From contig CP071493.1 in NCBI GenBank assembly GCA_017354895.1, positions 1,922,001 through 1,986,000 on the forward strand: a stretch of 64,000 nucleotides of DNA. The letters are read 5' to 3'. Positions 34,232-46,134 of this stretch are shown in pieces; the first letter of the stretch is position 1, and each line of letters starts with the position of its first letter. Below the pieces are notes generated by a model. It saw nothing but the letters and a program-made list of their open reading frames with translations. It did no database searches and was not told the origin of the DNA. This DNA is from Podospora comata (taxonomy: Eukaryota; Ascomycota; Sordariomycetes; Sordariales; Podosporaceae). A program made the position numbers and the translations under genes.

Positions 34232-35195
34232 TCAGAGTGTATGCCTCGGTGCAGCCCACCTCTCCCCATCCACAAAGTTTGCCTCTCCATCCTGCATTAC
34301 CACCGCCAGATTCCACCTTTTCAGGCCAGGAAAGAAGTTACCCTCCTCTTTTCCCCCTTCTCCCTCTTCCCTCTGATCCATGTCAGCCCACATGATCCTG
34401 CACTTCTTGGAGACTTGCTCATACCCCCCCATCTTGACCCACTCCTCCCCCGTTCCCGGGAGCTCTTCTTGGGAAGCCTGGCTATTTTCTGGCAAGGGAG
34501 GTTGCACCAAGGTGACGTCGATCCTTAACCTTGGAAGCCAGTGGTTCGAGAAGGGGAAGGATGGGAGGTAGGGGATCATCTTGAGGGTGCACTTGAAAAA
34601 GGGGGTAGTGCTGGGGGTTGATTCAGTTGGGTCGTAGGGAGTAGTGTGGTCATGGGGGTAGACTCGGAGGGTTTGGACATTGGGGTTGGATGGGTCGGGG
34701 GTTGACCAGGTGAATTTGGCAAGGTGTTTGGGGAGGTTCCAGACTGTGACGCGGTGTTAGACAGGTCCATGAGAAAACAGAGTAGTGGGGAAACAAACGC
34801 TTTCGGCCGTTCGAACAGGTGTATTTCTGGCTGACGTAGATTCGGGTGATCCTCATGGCCTTGCCGGTTTTCTTCTTGGTTGAGCTGGCTTGGTCGTCTG
34901 GGAGGGGGTATTCGAATGTGCCGGGACAGAGGATGAGTTCGTCGTAGGGGCCGACGGGGGTTTCGTGGTAGCGAATTATCTGGACCATGCTGAGACCCCC
35001 GAGGGGTTTGCCTGATGTTTGGGTGGAGGAGAATGAGGACTGGTATTCCAAGGGGTGGTAGGCCTTTTGGGGGAGGTTGGCTGCGGTTTTGGAGGAGGTC
35101 CAGAAGGGGATCAGGTACATGGTTGCTTTGGTGTTCCATGGAGGAGGGGCGGCGAGGATAGGTCCTGTTGGGACGGTGTTGGTTGAAGGAGACAT
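34232..35195 (-). CDS. Acetoacetate-decarboxylase-like protein, unknown function
   Basis: Two exons, 35195-34799 and 34743-34232, with an intron (gtttgt ... gtcacag) joining NGRK to LWNLPKHLA in phase; 302 residues. The N-terminal half shows blocks typical of an acetoacetate decarboxylase-like fold found in many moulds: PPPWNTKATMYLIPFW, GGLSMVQIIRY, the PVGPYDELILCPGTFEY block, and RITRIYVSQKYTCSNGRK. The second half has TWSTPDPSNPNVQTLRVYPHD and VQPPLPENSQ. I recall the family from fungal genomes but know no proven reaction. I could not locate a clear Schiff-base lysine in the expected context, so decarboxylase activity should not be assumed. The ATG is the first at the start of the conserved part; an in-frame frame continues upstream without another good start. 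Confidence 0.75.
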
Positions 35196-36394
35196 TTTGA
35201 TTGGTGTTTTCTTCTCGGTGTTGGACAAATTACTATGACTAGAGTCGCAATCAGACAGAAATGTCACAGAATTGGAGAGCTGGCGAGAAAAAGTCAGTGT
35301 TATTTTGCCTTGGTTTTCGGATGGTCGTGTCTCACATGTCAGCAACCGACCCACCAAAAACCATCAAATCAGGGCCCGAATGGCGTTACATCACTGCATG
35401 TGCCAAGCGCAAAGTGCATAAGCATCTTGCATAGGGCTAAGCGATTCTGCTCTTGATCTCAAACAACTTGTCTGGGCTTGTCAGCAGCCTGGAATATATC
35501 TAGTCACTTGGTTCAACACCATGTTATGTATTTCATTACGGGCGTTGTGGTTAGCGAATAGGACATATTGATGGACGATGAGGGTCACCTAGGATTGGGA
35601 GGAAATTGCTACATTGTGTTGAGCTAGGTGTGATGTTGATATCTTCAGCATGCCTGAGGATGATGACACTGTCTGTATATAATTATCCTTTTCAAAGGCC
35701 TAGTCACGGCATCATGTCATGGTGTCATTCATCTCTTCCACCGGGCACCTCATCATGGAACTAGTGGTGTTTCTCAATGAGTGTGGGAGTGCCTCTCCAA
35801 AGGTATAGGAGTTCCTCTCAGGGGTCATTACACTCTGCAATACTGGTCCTATTTCCAACCGCATATTCCCTCGTTTTCCCAACATCATAACTGTTTCTTA
35901 ATCTGTATCTTTGAGAATCATTAGATCGTCTTGAATGCACTAGGAAGGAGCCTCAGGTAGCTGCCTGGAGGTACTCTGGTCCGCTCCTTCCCCCTCCTGT
36001 TACAAGGTTGCAAAGCCCTCGGAGGAGTTTCGGCACACACACGACTAGTTCTTTTAGGTGTATTTCAACTTCTGCCAGGCTTCGAAACTTTCTTTGGATC
36101 TCTCCCGGCCTTCATCAAAGACATCACGCCTTCTTGTTATGATCCAACCCATCACCACTATCTCGCAACGCCCTCTCACCATCTCGTAAGACCTCCTCGC
36201 TACCATTGAAGGTATTGATTCTAACCCTTTAGGCCTTTCGATTTCAAAATTAGGCCTCGATCTTCTCTTCCAACTCCTTTCAAATCTCTCGATAGGCCTC
36301 AATATTATCTTTGAACGCTTAGTCACTATCTTCGAACGCCCAGTCACCAGCTTCGAACGCCTTGTTTTTCTCTTCGAAGACCCTCAATTTCACA
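35196..36394. other. Divergent intergenic region, 1.2 kb
   Basis: Promoter space for the minus-strand decarboxylase-like gene and plus-strand MSH4. C/T-rich on the plus strand from about 36040 to 36390, as usual just before fungal starts. The word cttcgaacgcc is repeated near 36328-36361. No gene was supported. Confidence 0.45.
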
Positions 36395-39300
36395 ATGGAT
36401 GCGTCCAGCAGTTTTTCCGACTCCTCCATCATCCGGAGAGAGGCTCCTCCAGCTATCGTCAGGAGCAGCAACTTTACCCCCCGCCGGCCTACCACTCCCA
36501 CCCTGGACAGCTCCCCTGACCCCTCCAACACCTCTCTTGGTCTCTCCAGCGCCGCTTACTCTGCCACCTATGACGCCTCGTTGGCCCCGTCTCCCTTTAC
36601 CGCTCCCTCCTACTTTGAAGCTGAGGAGTTCCACCATCATGTCGTCTGTGCTGTAGCAGAATCTCGCTCAGCCGGCGTTATCGGCCTCGCCACGATCAAT
36701 TTGAACCTAGCCAGCTCCCAGATTATCACTATTGCCAATGAGAGCAACTATACGACTCTCAAGCAGACTCTCTCTGCCATGCAGCACAAGCCGACCACAT
36801 TCATCACTCTGCCCCGTATCACTGCGGACCGTGCCTCTTCCAGACTGGCCGAGGTCTTGGAAGACGAAATTGGGTGGCCTACTTACACCACCACGATGCC
36901 CAGAGGATGTTGGGACAAAGCTCTTGGAATCATCAACATTGAGTACTACGCCTATAGCGATCAGATTGTCCCTCTCAAAATCATACTGTCATCCAACAAC
37001 TTCTACGCCGCCTGCGCCTTCGCGGCCGTACGTATATGATATCCTAATCACTCAATTGACTATCATACTAATGAAATCTAGGTCATCTCCTACATTGAGA
37101 GCTACCATGGCCTCGCAATCCGAGCAGGCGCACTCAACATCGAGTACGTCGAGCCCTCCGGAGTCATGCGGATGGACAAAGCAGCCATCCAAGCATTAGA
37201 ACTCCTCCGCAACGGGCGCCAAGCCCAACCGGGCGACAACACGTTGTTCGCGTTAGCGAACAACACGCGGACTCCGGAGGGCCGGCGCCTGCTCACGAGG
37301 AGCGTCCTCCAGCCGATGACGAACGAGGAGGAGATCAACCTCCACCACGACGCGGTAGAAACTCTGTGTGGCGACGAAGACGTGTTCCGGAAGCTAAGAG
37401 ATTGGTTGAAGGAGTTCGACGGGATCGACTTGGAGTCTATCTCCGGTTGGGTAAGTGAAGACCAGCCCATGTAAAGTATGAGGCTTAGGTAGCAAAGAAA
37501 GTCTGACATTTTTGGTTAAGTTGGCAACAGACCATACTGTGATTCGGCAACCCGTGCAAAGCGGAATCGTGTCGAGCAGTGGTCGGCACATGTCGGCGGC
37601 CGTGGGAGCCCATGAGCTCTCACAAGCCGAGGGGGATTTGAGCCGGGTCCTTGGGCTCAAATCCTACCTCAAAAACGTCCAAGCCCTCCACCAATTTCTC
37701 CGGGCCGCCGACGTGACCGACCACTTGCTCGCGAGCGTAGCGAGCAAGACCGGCGCCGACAAGACCGGGCCGACCCTCGGCCTCCTCGCGGAGGTCCTCC
37801 AAGAAGACGCCGCCTACAGCCGTAGCGCGGCTGAGATTGGGCACGCCCGGATGTGGGCAATCCGGGCGTTGCCCAATGACGCCATCGACCTTGCCCGTAC
37901 TGAGCACAGGAGGACGCGTGAGGAGGCCGAGGCCTACTTTGCCCTGAAGCTCGCCCTGTTCCAAGGTAAGTTCGAAATGTTTTGGCTTGTTTCCTTTTTG
38001 ATTCTTTCAAGTTCAGGGTTGTTTGCAAGCACTGCTCTCGTTCTATCTGTCACCAGCTGGCAGCATTTCTGTTGATGTGAATGTCTTTTAATTTGTGTTT
38101 CCACGTGCGTTATGATCTACCTCGCATTTTGGCTATATAAAGGGCGGTTCTGTATTTGTTGTTGACGTTTTTCCCTATCTGCTCTAATTCCTGGGCTGTA
38201 TTGCAGTGCTAATATGACGTAGAGGTGTTGGGTGAAGCCGCTGCCCCGAAACTATTCGATGACAAGGACAAAGGACTGTGCTTCAAGTTCAAGTGGGCGG
38301 ATGTCCGTCAATATGTCGACACCGACGAGCCGCAGCCCGGGGAAATTTGGGGTCAAGCCAAGATTGGTTGTGTAAGGATCAACCTCGGAATCCGAAGAGG
38401 CGAGCACTACCTGTGCCAGACCGACCGCTTGCTTGAATTGAGCCAGCAACTTCGAGTCCACTCCGACATCATCACCAAGGAAAGCGACAAGTACGTCCTC
38501 GAGTTGCGTAACGCCATCGCAGAGGCTGGTTATGTGGCCGACCTCACCTCGATAGCAAAGGCTGTCGCCCAGTTGGACTTGATCTGTTCCCACGCCGAAT
38601 TAACAACCACCCATGGATACGTTCGCCCAAAGCTCGGCAAGGAACTCGCTTTGATCAAAGCCCGTCACCCCATCATGGAAGCCAGAAGGGGTTTCGTTCC
38701 CAACGATGTGTTCTCTGGCGATGACACCAAGTTCGTGGTAGTGACCGGTACAAACATGGGCGGCAAGACGACATACATCAAGACAATTGCCCTCATGCAG
38801 ATTCTCGCTCAGATCGGCTGTTTCGTTCCAGCAGAGAGGGCAGCTGTTCCAATTTGCGACCGAATCTTTGTCCGGTCTGCAACCAACGACAATGCCGCAG
38901 GCAATGCCGGTACATTTGCGGTAGAGATGGACGAAATGTCTGTCATTTTTCAGTAAGTCTTGTCATTCTCCTGCGTCTCTACAGACACCTAACTCTTTAT
39001 GCAGCGGCGCCACCAACAAGAGCTTGGTGATCATTGATGAACTTGGTCGAGGAACCTCCACCGCCGAGGGTCTAGGACTCGCCGCCGCCATGGCAGAAGA
39101 GCTCGTAAAGAAGAAGTCTCGTGTCTTTTTCGCAACCCACTTTCTCGACCTGGGTAAGTCGGGTCCCTTGCCTCGATAGATGCCCTGAAGTAATACTGAC
39201 CACGTCTTCAACCTTTTTAGGCAAAATGTTGAATGCCTGGTATCCATCACAAGTTCTTAACGTCCACATGACCAGCCATGGTTCTGTCGAGGACGGCCAC

Positions 39301-39657
39301 GCCACGATTTCCCTCCCCCACACCGTCGTCGCCGGCCCGGTGAACAATTGGGATTACGGCCTGGAGCTTGCCAGTCGCTACTTCCCAGCAAGCCTCATCG
39401 AGAGTGCCAGACACTGGTCAAAATATCACCAAGAGCAAGCAGAGCTTAGCCGCAAAGAGAGGACATCAGCCGAGATGAAGAGCGCAGCGGAGGTCGCCCT
39501 TATGCATCATCTGGAGCAGGCGCTGTCTTCACAGATGAGTAACATGGAGTTGGCGGAGAGATTGGAGGTGGTGACCGATCAGTACAAGGCCTTGGAAGAG
39601 AGAGGTGAGGTGTCGAATGAGGGCGGTGAGGCGTCGAATGATAATGCCGAGGCCTAA
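36395..39657 (+). CDS. MSH4: Meiotic MutS homologue MSH4
   Basis: Partner of MSH5 in the MutSgamma clamp that stabilises crossover intermediates in meiosis; nuclear. Six exons (36395-37027, 37082-37450, 37521-37965, 38223-38952, 39005-39153, 39221-39657) join in phase to 920 residues. It lacks the MutS mismatch-binding domain I, as expected for MSH4. Seen in order: a Ser/Pro-rich N-terminus; [28 protein letters not shown]; the lever and clamp region ([19 protein letters not shown]); and the ATPase with Walker [14 protein letters not shown] (about residue 657), [20 protein letters not shown], Walker [15 protein letters not shown] (about 736) and FFATHF. Walker A has GKT where most MSH4 proteins have GKS. 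The third intron is long (257 bases) and carries a perfect TATA element. The C-terminus is a charged coiled-coil-like tail. Confidence 0.9.
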
Positions 39658-41202
39658 GGGTTGTTTATTGAGATATATCGCAGGGGGGAGTGGCATTATA
39701 TGGAGAGATGGAGGAAAATAATAGGGATAAGGGTAGATTTTGGGCCACATGTTATGGTTTTATCATGCGTTATTTGTTGGGACATGTATCATGGCTTTTC
39801 TCATGCATTACTTGCTTTCTTGTAGGCGTACAATGAAACAATTGGAGCGTATCTTTGGCAGGAAGATGCATATCATATGTTTTTTTCATCTCTTTCTGCT
39901 ATACAGGTGTATCCCCAGCGTGCTTTCAAGAGGTATATTCCCAGGCCCTGCCCCATGAGCACCTACACTTAAAGGATGGAAATGACCCCGAGGCGACACA
40001 CCGTTCTTTGCGGCAAGAATGAAGTTGTTCTAGAGCCTCCTTGCCCGTAGTAGATCTCAAATGCGGTATTGGAGGAAATACGATGAATAAGGTGGTGGTA
40101 ATGTTCGCTCGGTGAGATTGCCTAGAAGGTCATAGGTCCATAAAAGTCATCCTTGAGCAGAGCGGCAAAGGTGGCCGATTAGCCGCGCGTTCGAGGGGCA
40201 TGCGACAGTTGTTGACTGGGTTGGTGAATACGAGCAGAGCGGGAAGTGGAAGCTGACAAAGCCAAATGAGGTGTGAAAGATCTCGGTGAATCTGATGTGC
40301 AACAACAGGGGAAGAATTAGATTCAAGAGCCTCAGGAAACCGATATACGATGAAAAGGCTGCCGAAGGTAGTTGTTGGGCGCTGTTGGTTTGGTGTGTAT
40401 CGACCAATTGATGTTGAATCTGGGGAGAAAACTGATGAATCCGCTTGGTTTATAGAAAGAAACTCACTGTGGTATTTGTGAGACTGAGATCGAATGCAAA
40501 CGAGGATCTAGGTACAAAGTTGTGAAATTATTGCTGACGCCGTCTGCCAACTAACCCCAGATCCGAGTCATCCGGCTTGCGGAGACTTGCCCAAAGCTAC
40601 CACAGTCCGCCCTACCACCATGAGCTGCCAGCCTCGACTCCAACCACCCGCTGGTTGACCGCTAATCTAACCGGTGAGTACCTTAATCCCGAATTACTTG
40701 CATTAGCTGACTGTTACCAGATATCCTCTAGAGCTGCAGATCACTGGTCGCTTGTCATGGGTTCCCGAGTGCTGGGTTTTAGCGGAAATCCGAGCAGAAC
40801 CACCCACCACGACGTATTCGCAAGCTCAGTCGCGATATGGATGAGTCGAGGGAGCCACATGGGGCTGGTGATGGTTCAGCTGGCCAACTTGCTCTTATCA
40901 GCCATCGATATGCCCCGAAATGAACGCAGCTGCGGGAGGCATAAAGGTCACCACTGGTCGAGCTGGGGGCTGGGAGGCGGTCAACTGATGCCGCTTTGCA
41001 GATGGCTTACTCCAACTAGCTGCGCCTCGAGGGTCAGGATGACGGGAGGGTTGGGACAAGATATTAAACAGTATGGTGTTCGGTCTGGGGTATGGATGGC
41101 TGTATAAAGGGCTGCCGTTGTCAAGTATCAAGGACGATACAGACAGAGCAGTCTTGACAGAATACATCACAAGAAAGCACAACATCAACTTCAGCAGAAA
41201 AC
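39658..41202. other. Intergenic, 1.5 kb, tyrosinase promoter
   Basis: 3' flank of MSH4 and upstream region of tyrosinase. A TATA element lies at 41103. No gene was supported. The longest frame (40577-41107) lies in the promoter and has no coding character. Confidence 0.5.
41103..41109 (+). promoter_or_regulatory. TATA box of the tyrosinase gene
   Basis: TATAAAG exactly 100 bases upstream of the ATG at 41203, a good core-promoter placement. Confidence 0.55.
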
Positions 41203-43306
41203 ATGAGTACTACAGGCAACATTGCGATTACTGGGATTCCTACCACGGCCGGTCCAGATGGTAACACGATCCAACCATGCCAACATGCTGGGGCCGAGTT
41301 TGACACAGGCTGACATTGAACAGGATCGTTCCCCCTTCGCCGAGAGCTCCGGGACCTCCAGCGCAACTATCCTGACCACTTCAACCTCCTCGTACTTGCG
41401 CTGAAGGACTTCCAAGCCCTCAACGAGTCAGTCCAGACATCCTACTACCAGATCGCTGGTATCCATGGTCTGCCCTACAAGCCTTGGAACAACGTCGGCA
41501 GCAACAGTGACTGGCAGTCGACAAGCGGGTTCGGGGGGTACTGCACCCATTCCTCGATTCTCTTCTTGACATGGCACCGTCCGTACCTTGCTCTCTTCGA
41601 GCAGGCTCTGTACAACTCGATCCAGAAGATTGCCAACCAGTTTCCTCAAGGCCCCCTCCGAACCAAGTATGTCGAGGCGGCCAAGACATTCCGCATGCCT
41701 TACTTCGACTGGGCTAGCCAGCCACCTTCTGGGTCTTCAGCTTTCCCCAGTGCTTTTACGGCCCCGAGCCTCCAAGTGGTTGATGTGGATGGCAAGACCA
41801 AGTCCACTGCCAACCCGATCTACCGCTTCGTGTTCCACCCGGTGAACCCCTCGCCGGGCGACTTTCCTAGACAGGTATGGACCTTCTTACTCAAAGGTAG
41901 GATATTGAGATGGCTGACAACCTGATTCCAGTGGAGCCAGTTTCCCACAACTGTCCGCTACCCCAACCCGAGAACTGGGCAGTCTCAGGATAACCGCGTG
42001 GCACCCATCCTGGCCAACGAGCTGGCTTCTCTTCGCACCAACGTCAGCCTTCTTCTGCTGTCTTACACCAACTTTGACGCCTTCAGCTTCAACAGATGGG
42101 ACCCGAACATGACCCCTGGCGAGTTCGGCAGTCTTGAGGACGTACATAATGAGATCCACGATCGAACTGGAGGAGGCGGGCACATGTCTTCTTTGGATGT
42201 GTCATCGTTCGATCCCTTGTTCTGGTTCCATCATACGTAGGTCTTCGTATCAAGGTGTGTACAACAGCCTGTGCTAACTACGAGGCAGCAACGTCGACCG
42301 TCTCTGGGCCATCTGGCAAGACCTCAACCCCGACAACTTCTTGACCCCCCGTCCAGCCCCTTACTCGACCTTTAACTCGACGGAAGGCGAGTCCCAGACC
42401 AAGGACACCCCCCTGACCCCCTTCTGGGACAAGTCAGCTACCAAGTTCTGGACCTCAGAGGAGATCAAGGATACCACGACCACCTTCGGCTACGCCTACC
42501 CCGAGACTCAAGAGTGGAAGTACAGGACCGGCTCCGAGTACCAAACCTCCATCCGACAGGCAGTCACAACCCTCTACGGCACCAACGTCTTTGCCAACTT
42601 CGCCGCTGCCAACGTCCAGGCCAGAGCCACCGAGCACACAGAGCTGATCAAGAGCCTGTCCCTCGCCGCTCCTCCCCCTTCAGCTCCTATCACAGCAGAG
42701 AAACCCCTCCTCATCACCCAAGAGATGAAGGCCAGCCCCATCCCCGAACATCTCCAACACCTCGCCCCGAACAACAAGTACCCCGAATGGGTGGTCAACA
42801 TCCGCGCCCAGAAACACGGCCTCCACGGCGCCTTCCGCGTCATCGTCTTCCTCGGCCCCATTGACGAGTCCGACCCTGACTCTTGGCAGACAGAGTTCAA
42901 CACTGTCGGCCGTGTCTCTGTCCTTGGGCGCTCCACTCAAGGACCGACAACCACCAAGTGCGCCAAGTGCATCACTGATGCGGCAGATGAGCTGATGATC
43001 TCTGGAACGGTGCCTTTGACCTCGGCCCTGTTGCAGGATATTGTCAATGAGAATACTGGCTTGCATAGCCTGCAGCCAGAGGAAGTGGTGCCGTATTTGA
43101 AGAAGGAGCTCAAGTGGAAGGTGACGATGTTTGAGACTGGGGCGGAGAAGGATTGTGGGGAGGTTCCGGGTTTGAGGGTGAGTGTCACTGGCACCGAGGT
43201 TACTATTGGGGAGGATGGGCTGCCGGATTATTCGGGGGTGTATACTGTGTATCCGGAGATCACGGATGGAAAGCCGGGTGGTATGAGAGATGGTGAGCAC
43301 ATCTGA
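41203..43306 (+). CDS. Tyrosinase (type 3 copper monooxygenase)
   Basis: Oxidises monophenols and o-diphenols to quinones, feeding melanin formation. Four exons (41203-41260, 41324-41874, 41932-42236, 42289-43306) give 643 residues. CuA region: AGIHGLPYKPW, then YCTHSSILFLTWHRPYLALFEQ. Cys93-Thr94-His95 matches the Cys-His thioether known from Neurospora tyrosinase. CuB region: EDVHNEIHD, then [20 protein letters not shown]; this block is assembled correctly across the third intron. The C-terminal third (from about residue 400) is the shielding domain that is cleaved off to activate fungal tyrosinases. There is no signal peptide, consistent with the intracellular fungal enzymes. It converges with BUD23, 190 bases away. 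Confidence 0.96.
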
Positions 43307-43496
43307 CGGGACGAGAAAGCACATGTAGGAGATGGGAACGCACGATGGAATTGAACACAATAGCACAAGAAATTGGGTATCAAAATTTCAGCCAACGTAG
43401 CAAATAACGAAATAACGAAGACCATGCTTTTATCGCCCAAACGCCGTTCCAAAATGCCCAACCGAAACCGTGCCAAAACAACAAGTCGCCCATCAT

Positions 43497-44345
43497 CTAG
43501 AAAGCAATCCGACGTTTCCGCCCCGTGTACTTGCTCGTAGCCTTGACAACCTTTCCCTTCCTCTCCATCTGTTCCTTCTTCTTGATAATCCACTGCTTGC
43601 TACCCTTCTTGATCTCCCCCTTCCCAGACGACCTGCCCTGCCTCCGGTTATCCACCACATCCACCCCCTCCATATTCTCAACCACACCGGTAATATCCCC
43701 GCTCTTGGTATTGGCCACCGCGCTCTGACCCGCCGTCAAGACCAAGTAAACCTTTACATTCTTCGTATCTGGATCATCCTCAAGCATACCCGCCCCAAAA
43801 CCAGCCTTGACCGCAGCAGAAGTGATCATCTGCTTCTGGACATCGTTCTTGGGATAAAACTGACACACCGCCCTCCCACCCCGCTTCAAGCTCTGATACA
43901 ACCCCCCGAAAAACCTCGCCAACCTCTGCTGGGGAGAGGTCTCGCTGCTCTCGGCGTTGCAAAGCCACTGGATGGCGCTGATGCTGATCGCTGCGTCGAA
44001 GGTGCCGGCGCGGAAGGGGACGCCCTGGCCGATGTCGGCGAGGAACAAGTCGCCTTCTACGTCGCGCTGCAGGGCGACGTCGAGCATGGAAGGGGAGATG
44101 TCCATGCCGATCCAGATGTGAGGTCCGCCTTCCTCGGGGGGGATGTCGGAGAGGATCTCGCCTGAGAGGCCGGAGCCGCAGCCGACGTCGAGGATGAGGG
44201 AGGGGGTTTTGAGGTCGAGGAGCTCGAGGGCGCGGCGGGTCATGGAGGCTTGGATGTTTTGGATGCGGGAGGAGGTGGTGTACTTGCGGGCTTCGACGTC
44301 GTCGTAGTGGACGTCTGCGAGGAGGGTGTCTTCGGGGCGGGACAT
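43497..44345 (-). CDS. BUD23: 18S rRNA (guanine-N7) methyltransferase BUD23
   Basis: Methylates a guanine of 18S rRNA (G1575 in yeast) with the Trm112 partner; nuclear, needed for 40S export. Intronless, 282 residues. The S-adenosylmethionine site is visible: motif I LDVGCGSGLSGE (residues about 52-63), GMDISPSML (acidic motif II), LADIGQGVPF, then AISISAIQWL. The C-terminal WBS_methylT-type tail is strongly basic, with GRSSGKGEIKKGSKQWI, KKKEQMERKG and TGRKRRIAF. The ATG at 44345 is the first in frame and follows CCACC, with MSRPEDTLL matching the usual N-terminus. Confidence 0.97.
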   Translation of the reverse strand: MSRPEDTLLADVHYDDVEARKYTTSSRIQNIQASMTRRALELLDLKTPSLILDVGCGSGLSGEILSDIPPEEGGPHIWIGMDISPSMLDVALQRDVEGDLFLADIGQGVPFRAGTFDAAISISAIQWLCNAESSETSPQQRLARFFGGLYQSLKRGGRAVCQFYPKNDVQKQMITSAAVKAGFGAGMLEDDPDTKNVKVYLVLTAGQSAVANTKSGDITGVVENMEGVDVVDNRRQGRSSGKGEIKKGSKQWIIKKKEQMERKGKVVKATSKYTGRKRRIAF

Positions 44346-45176
44346 GGTGGGTGGTTGGGGGTTAGGTATTTACTAGGTAAATCACAGTTGTAGATAGTCA
44401 CAATTCGCGATGCGCTCGAGAGGCTGTGGAGGGGGTCGCTGGTTGAGTTGGACTGTGGACTTGGGTCGCAAGCTTTGGCTGGGGAGCTTGTGAAATTCTA
44501 CGATAAGGATTTTTTGGACAGATTATGGTGGGGCGGGTGGGTGGTCTGCAGGGTTCTCGGTGCGCCTCGAAGCATATATCCACAGCTCGAGTGAACAATG
44601 AGAACGATATATGTTGAATAAGTAGCTGCTTTTACATTAGTTACTCCTATTACAACATCAGAAGCATACCTATACAAGTGCTCCAACTAGTTGTAGTTGC
44701 GAACTTCAAGATCTTGTCGTTATCTAATCGGGATCAACAATGTACCGAATCCCGGTAGTTGACATGCTTATAGTGGAGATGCTGCTACACTAAAAAACAG
44801 GGCATGGCCCGTCGCCCAAAATGCGGGAACGCGCCAAGCTTTCAATTAACACGCGTTCGCTTTCAGGGGGCAGCTGCCATTGACGTCGTTGAACACCTAT
44901 GCTGGATTGTGGTTGCCCGTACAAACCCGGCCTATGTGCCTAATAGAAGAACCCAGTACCGATTGAAGTGTACTGCTGAGACTTGTATTCTCCGACAAGC
45001 ACTCTCGAAGAATCTGTCCCTTGTTCGAGACGCCTTGAAGCTATCTTCAAGAGGTCTTCTTGTTTCCCCAATACTACCTCATCTGCGCCGACAACACCCT
45101 TTTCACTTCTCAACCGCCTGTTCCTCTCTCGATAACCCTACCTTTCGCTTCAAGAGACCTCGAATAGCTGCTCAAC
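44346..45176. other. Divergent intergenic region between BUD23 and SVP26
   Basis: Promoter space for two housekeeping genes. An ATG at 44804 opens a long frame that overlaps the SVP26 start out of frame. I do not consider it a gene. Confidence 0.45.
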
Positions 45177-46134
45177 ATGTGGATCTTGTCGTTGGTCGGA
45201 TACCTCGGGTCGATCGTGGGCTTTGGCTTCATGACCCTGGCCATAGGTATGCTCCCTTGCATGCGTTCAAACTATCTTGAGAGGGCCATATGGTCGCTTC
45301 ATATACCTTTGTCTTTTCTCCATATCCCTCTGAAGATAGTCTGGATGCCGCCCACTTTCTTTCCAATGTCTGTTGGTGACTGTCGAATGAGTCTCGCGAT
45401 CGTTCGAATGGCTTTAAAACGGACCCAATACACCTTCACTTTCGCTGACGTGCTTCCAATATAGCCTCCGGCCTCTACTACCTCTCTGAACTCGTCGAAG
45501 AGCACACCGTCATCGCGAAGCGCTTCCTCTCCAAGCTCATTTACTCGATCATGGCCCTCCAGCTTCTGCTCTGCGTCGTCGACCGCTTCCCCTTCTTCCT
45601 CACCGTTCTCGGCATCTTCTCGCACTTTATCTACTTAGGCAACATGCGGCGCTTCCCCTTTGTGAAACTCACCGACCCCTTGTTCCTCGCCTCGTGCGGT
45701 GAGTTGCCCCCGTCCCAACCCAAGTACCTACCGATAAAGCGTAAACTAACCCCTTTCTCTACCCAACAGCCCTCGTTTTAATCAACCACTACGTTTGGTT
45801 CAAACACTTCTCCCACCACCAAGAACGCGCCTACCAAAACGTCTCCTATTACGACACTCCTGACGACATCCCCACCTTCACCGAGATCGCCTCCTACTTT
45901 GGGCTCTGCGTCTGGCTCGTTCCCTTCGCATTGTTTGTTTCCCTCTCAGCAAGCGACAACGTCCTCCCCACCATGGGAAGCGGGAGCAGCGGTGACTTCT
46001 CCTCGTCGTCTACATCAAACGGCAGCAAAAAGAGAGGACAGGGCATGTTCAAGGCGCTGGTGGATGGAGCCCTAAATACAATGGCCGAGTTGGGCAACAT
46101 GACGGGGTTGAAGAAGCTGGAGGATAGGCTCTAG
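45177..46134 (+). CDS. SVP26: ER-Golgi cargo adaptor SVP26 (TEX261 family)
   Basis: Four-pass membrane protein that loads certain type II proteins, such as mannosyltransferases, into COPII vesicles. Three exons (45177-45246, 45465-45698, 45770-46134) give 222 residues. The first intron is long (218 bases). The family opening MWILSLVGYLGSIVGFGFMTLAIASGLYYLSELVEEH is present across that intron, then LLLCVVDRFPFFLTVLGIFSHFIYL, MRRFPFVKLTDPLFLASC, NHYVWFKHF, and a fourth hydrophobic segment, FGLCVWLVPFALFVSLSASDNVLP. The cytosolic tail is Ser/Gly-rich and then basic (SKKRGQG), ending LKKLEDRL. Confidence 0.95.

Noticed and set aside
40577-41107. Plus-strand 176-codon frame before tyrosinase
   Set aside because: It starts at a non-ATG codon and overlaps the tyrosinase TATA region. 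The translation has no protein-like pattern.
44804-45280. ATG-started 158-codon frame overlapping the SVP26 start
   Set aside because: It overlaps the certain SVP26 exon in another frame and runs into its intron. At most an upstream ORF, and the transcript start is unknown.
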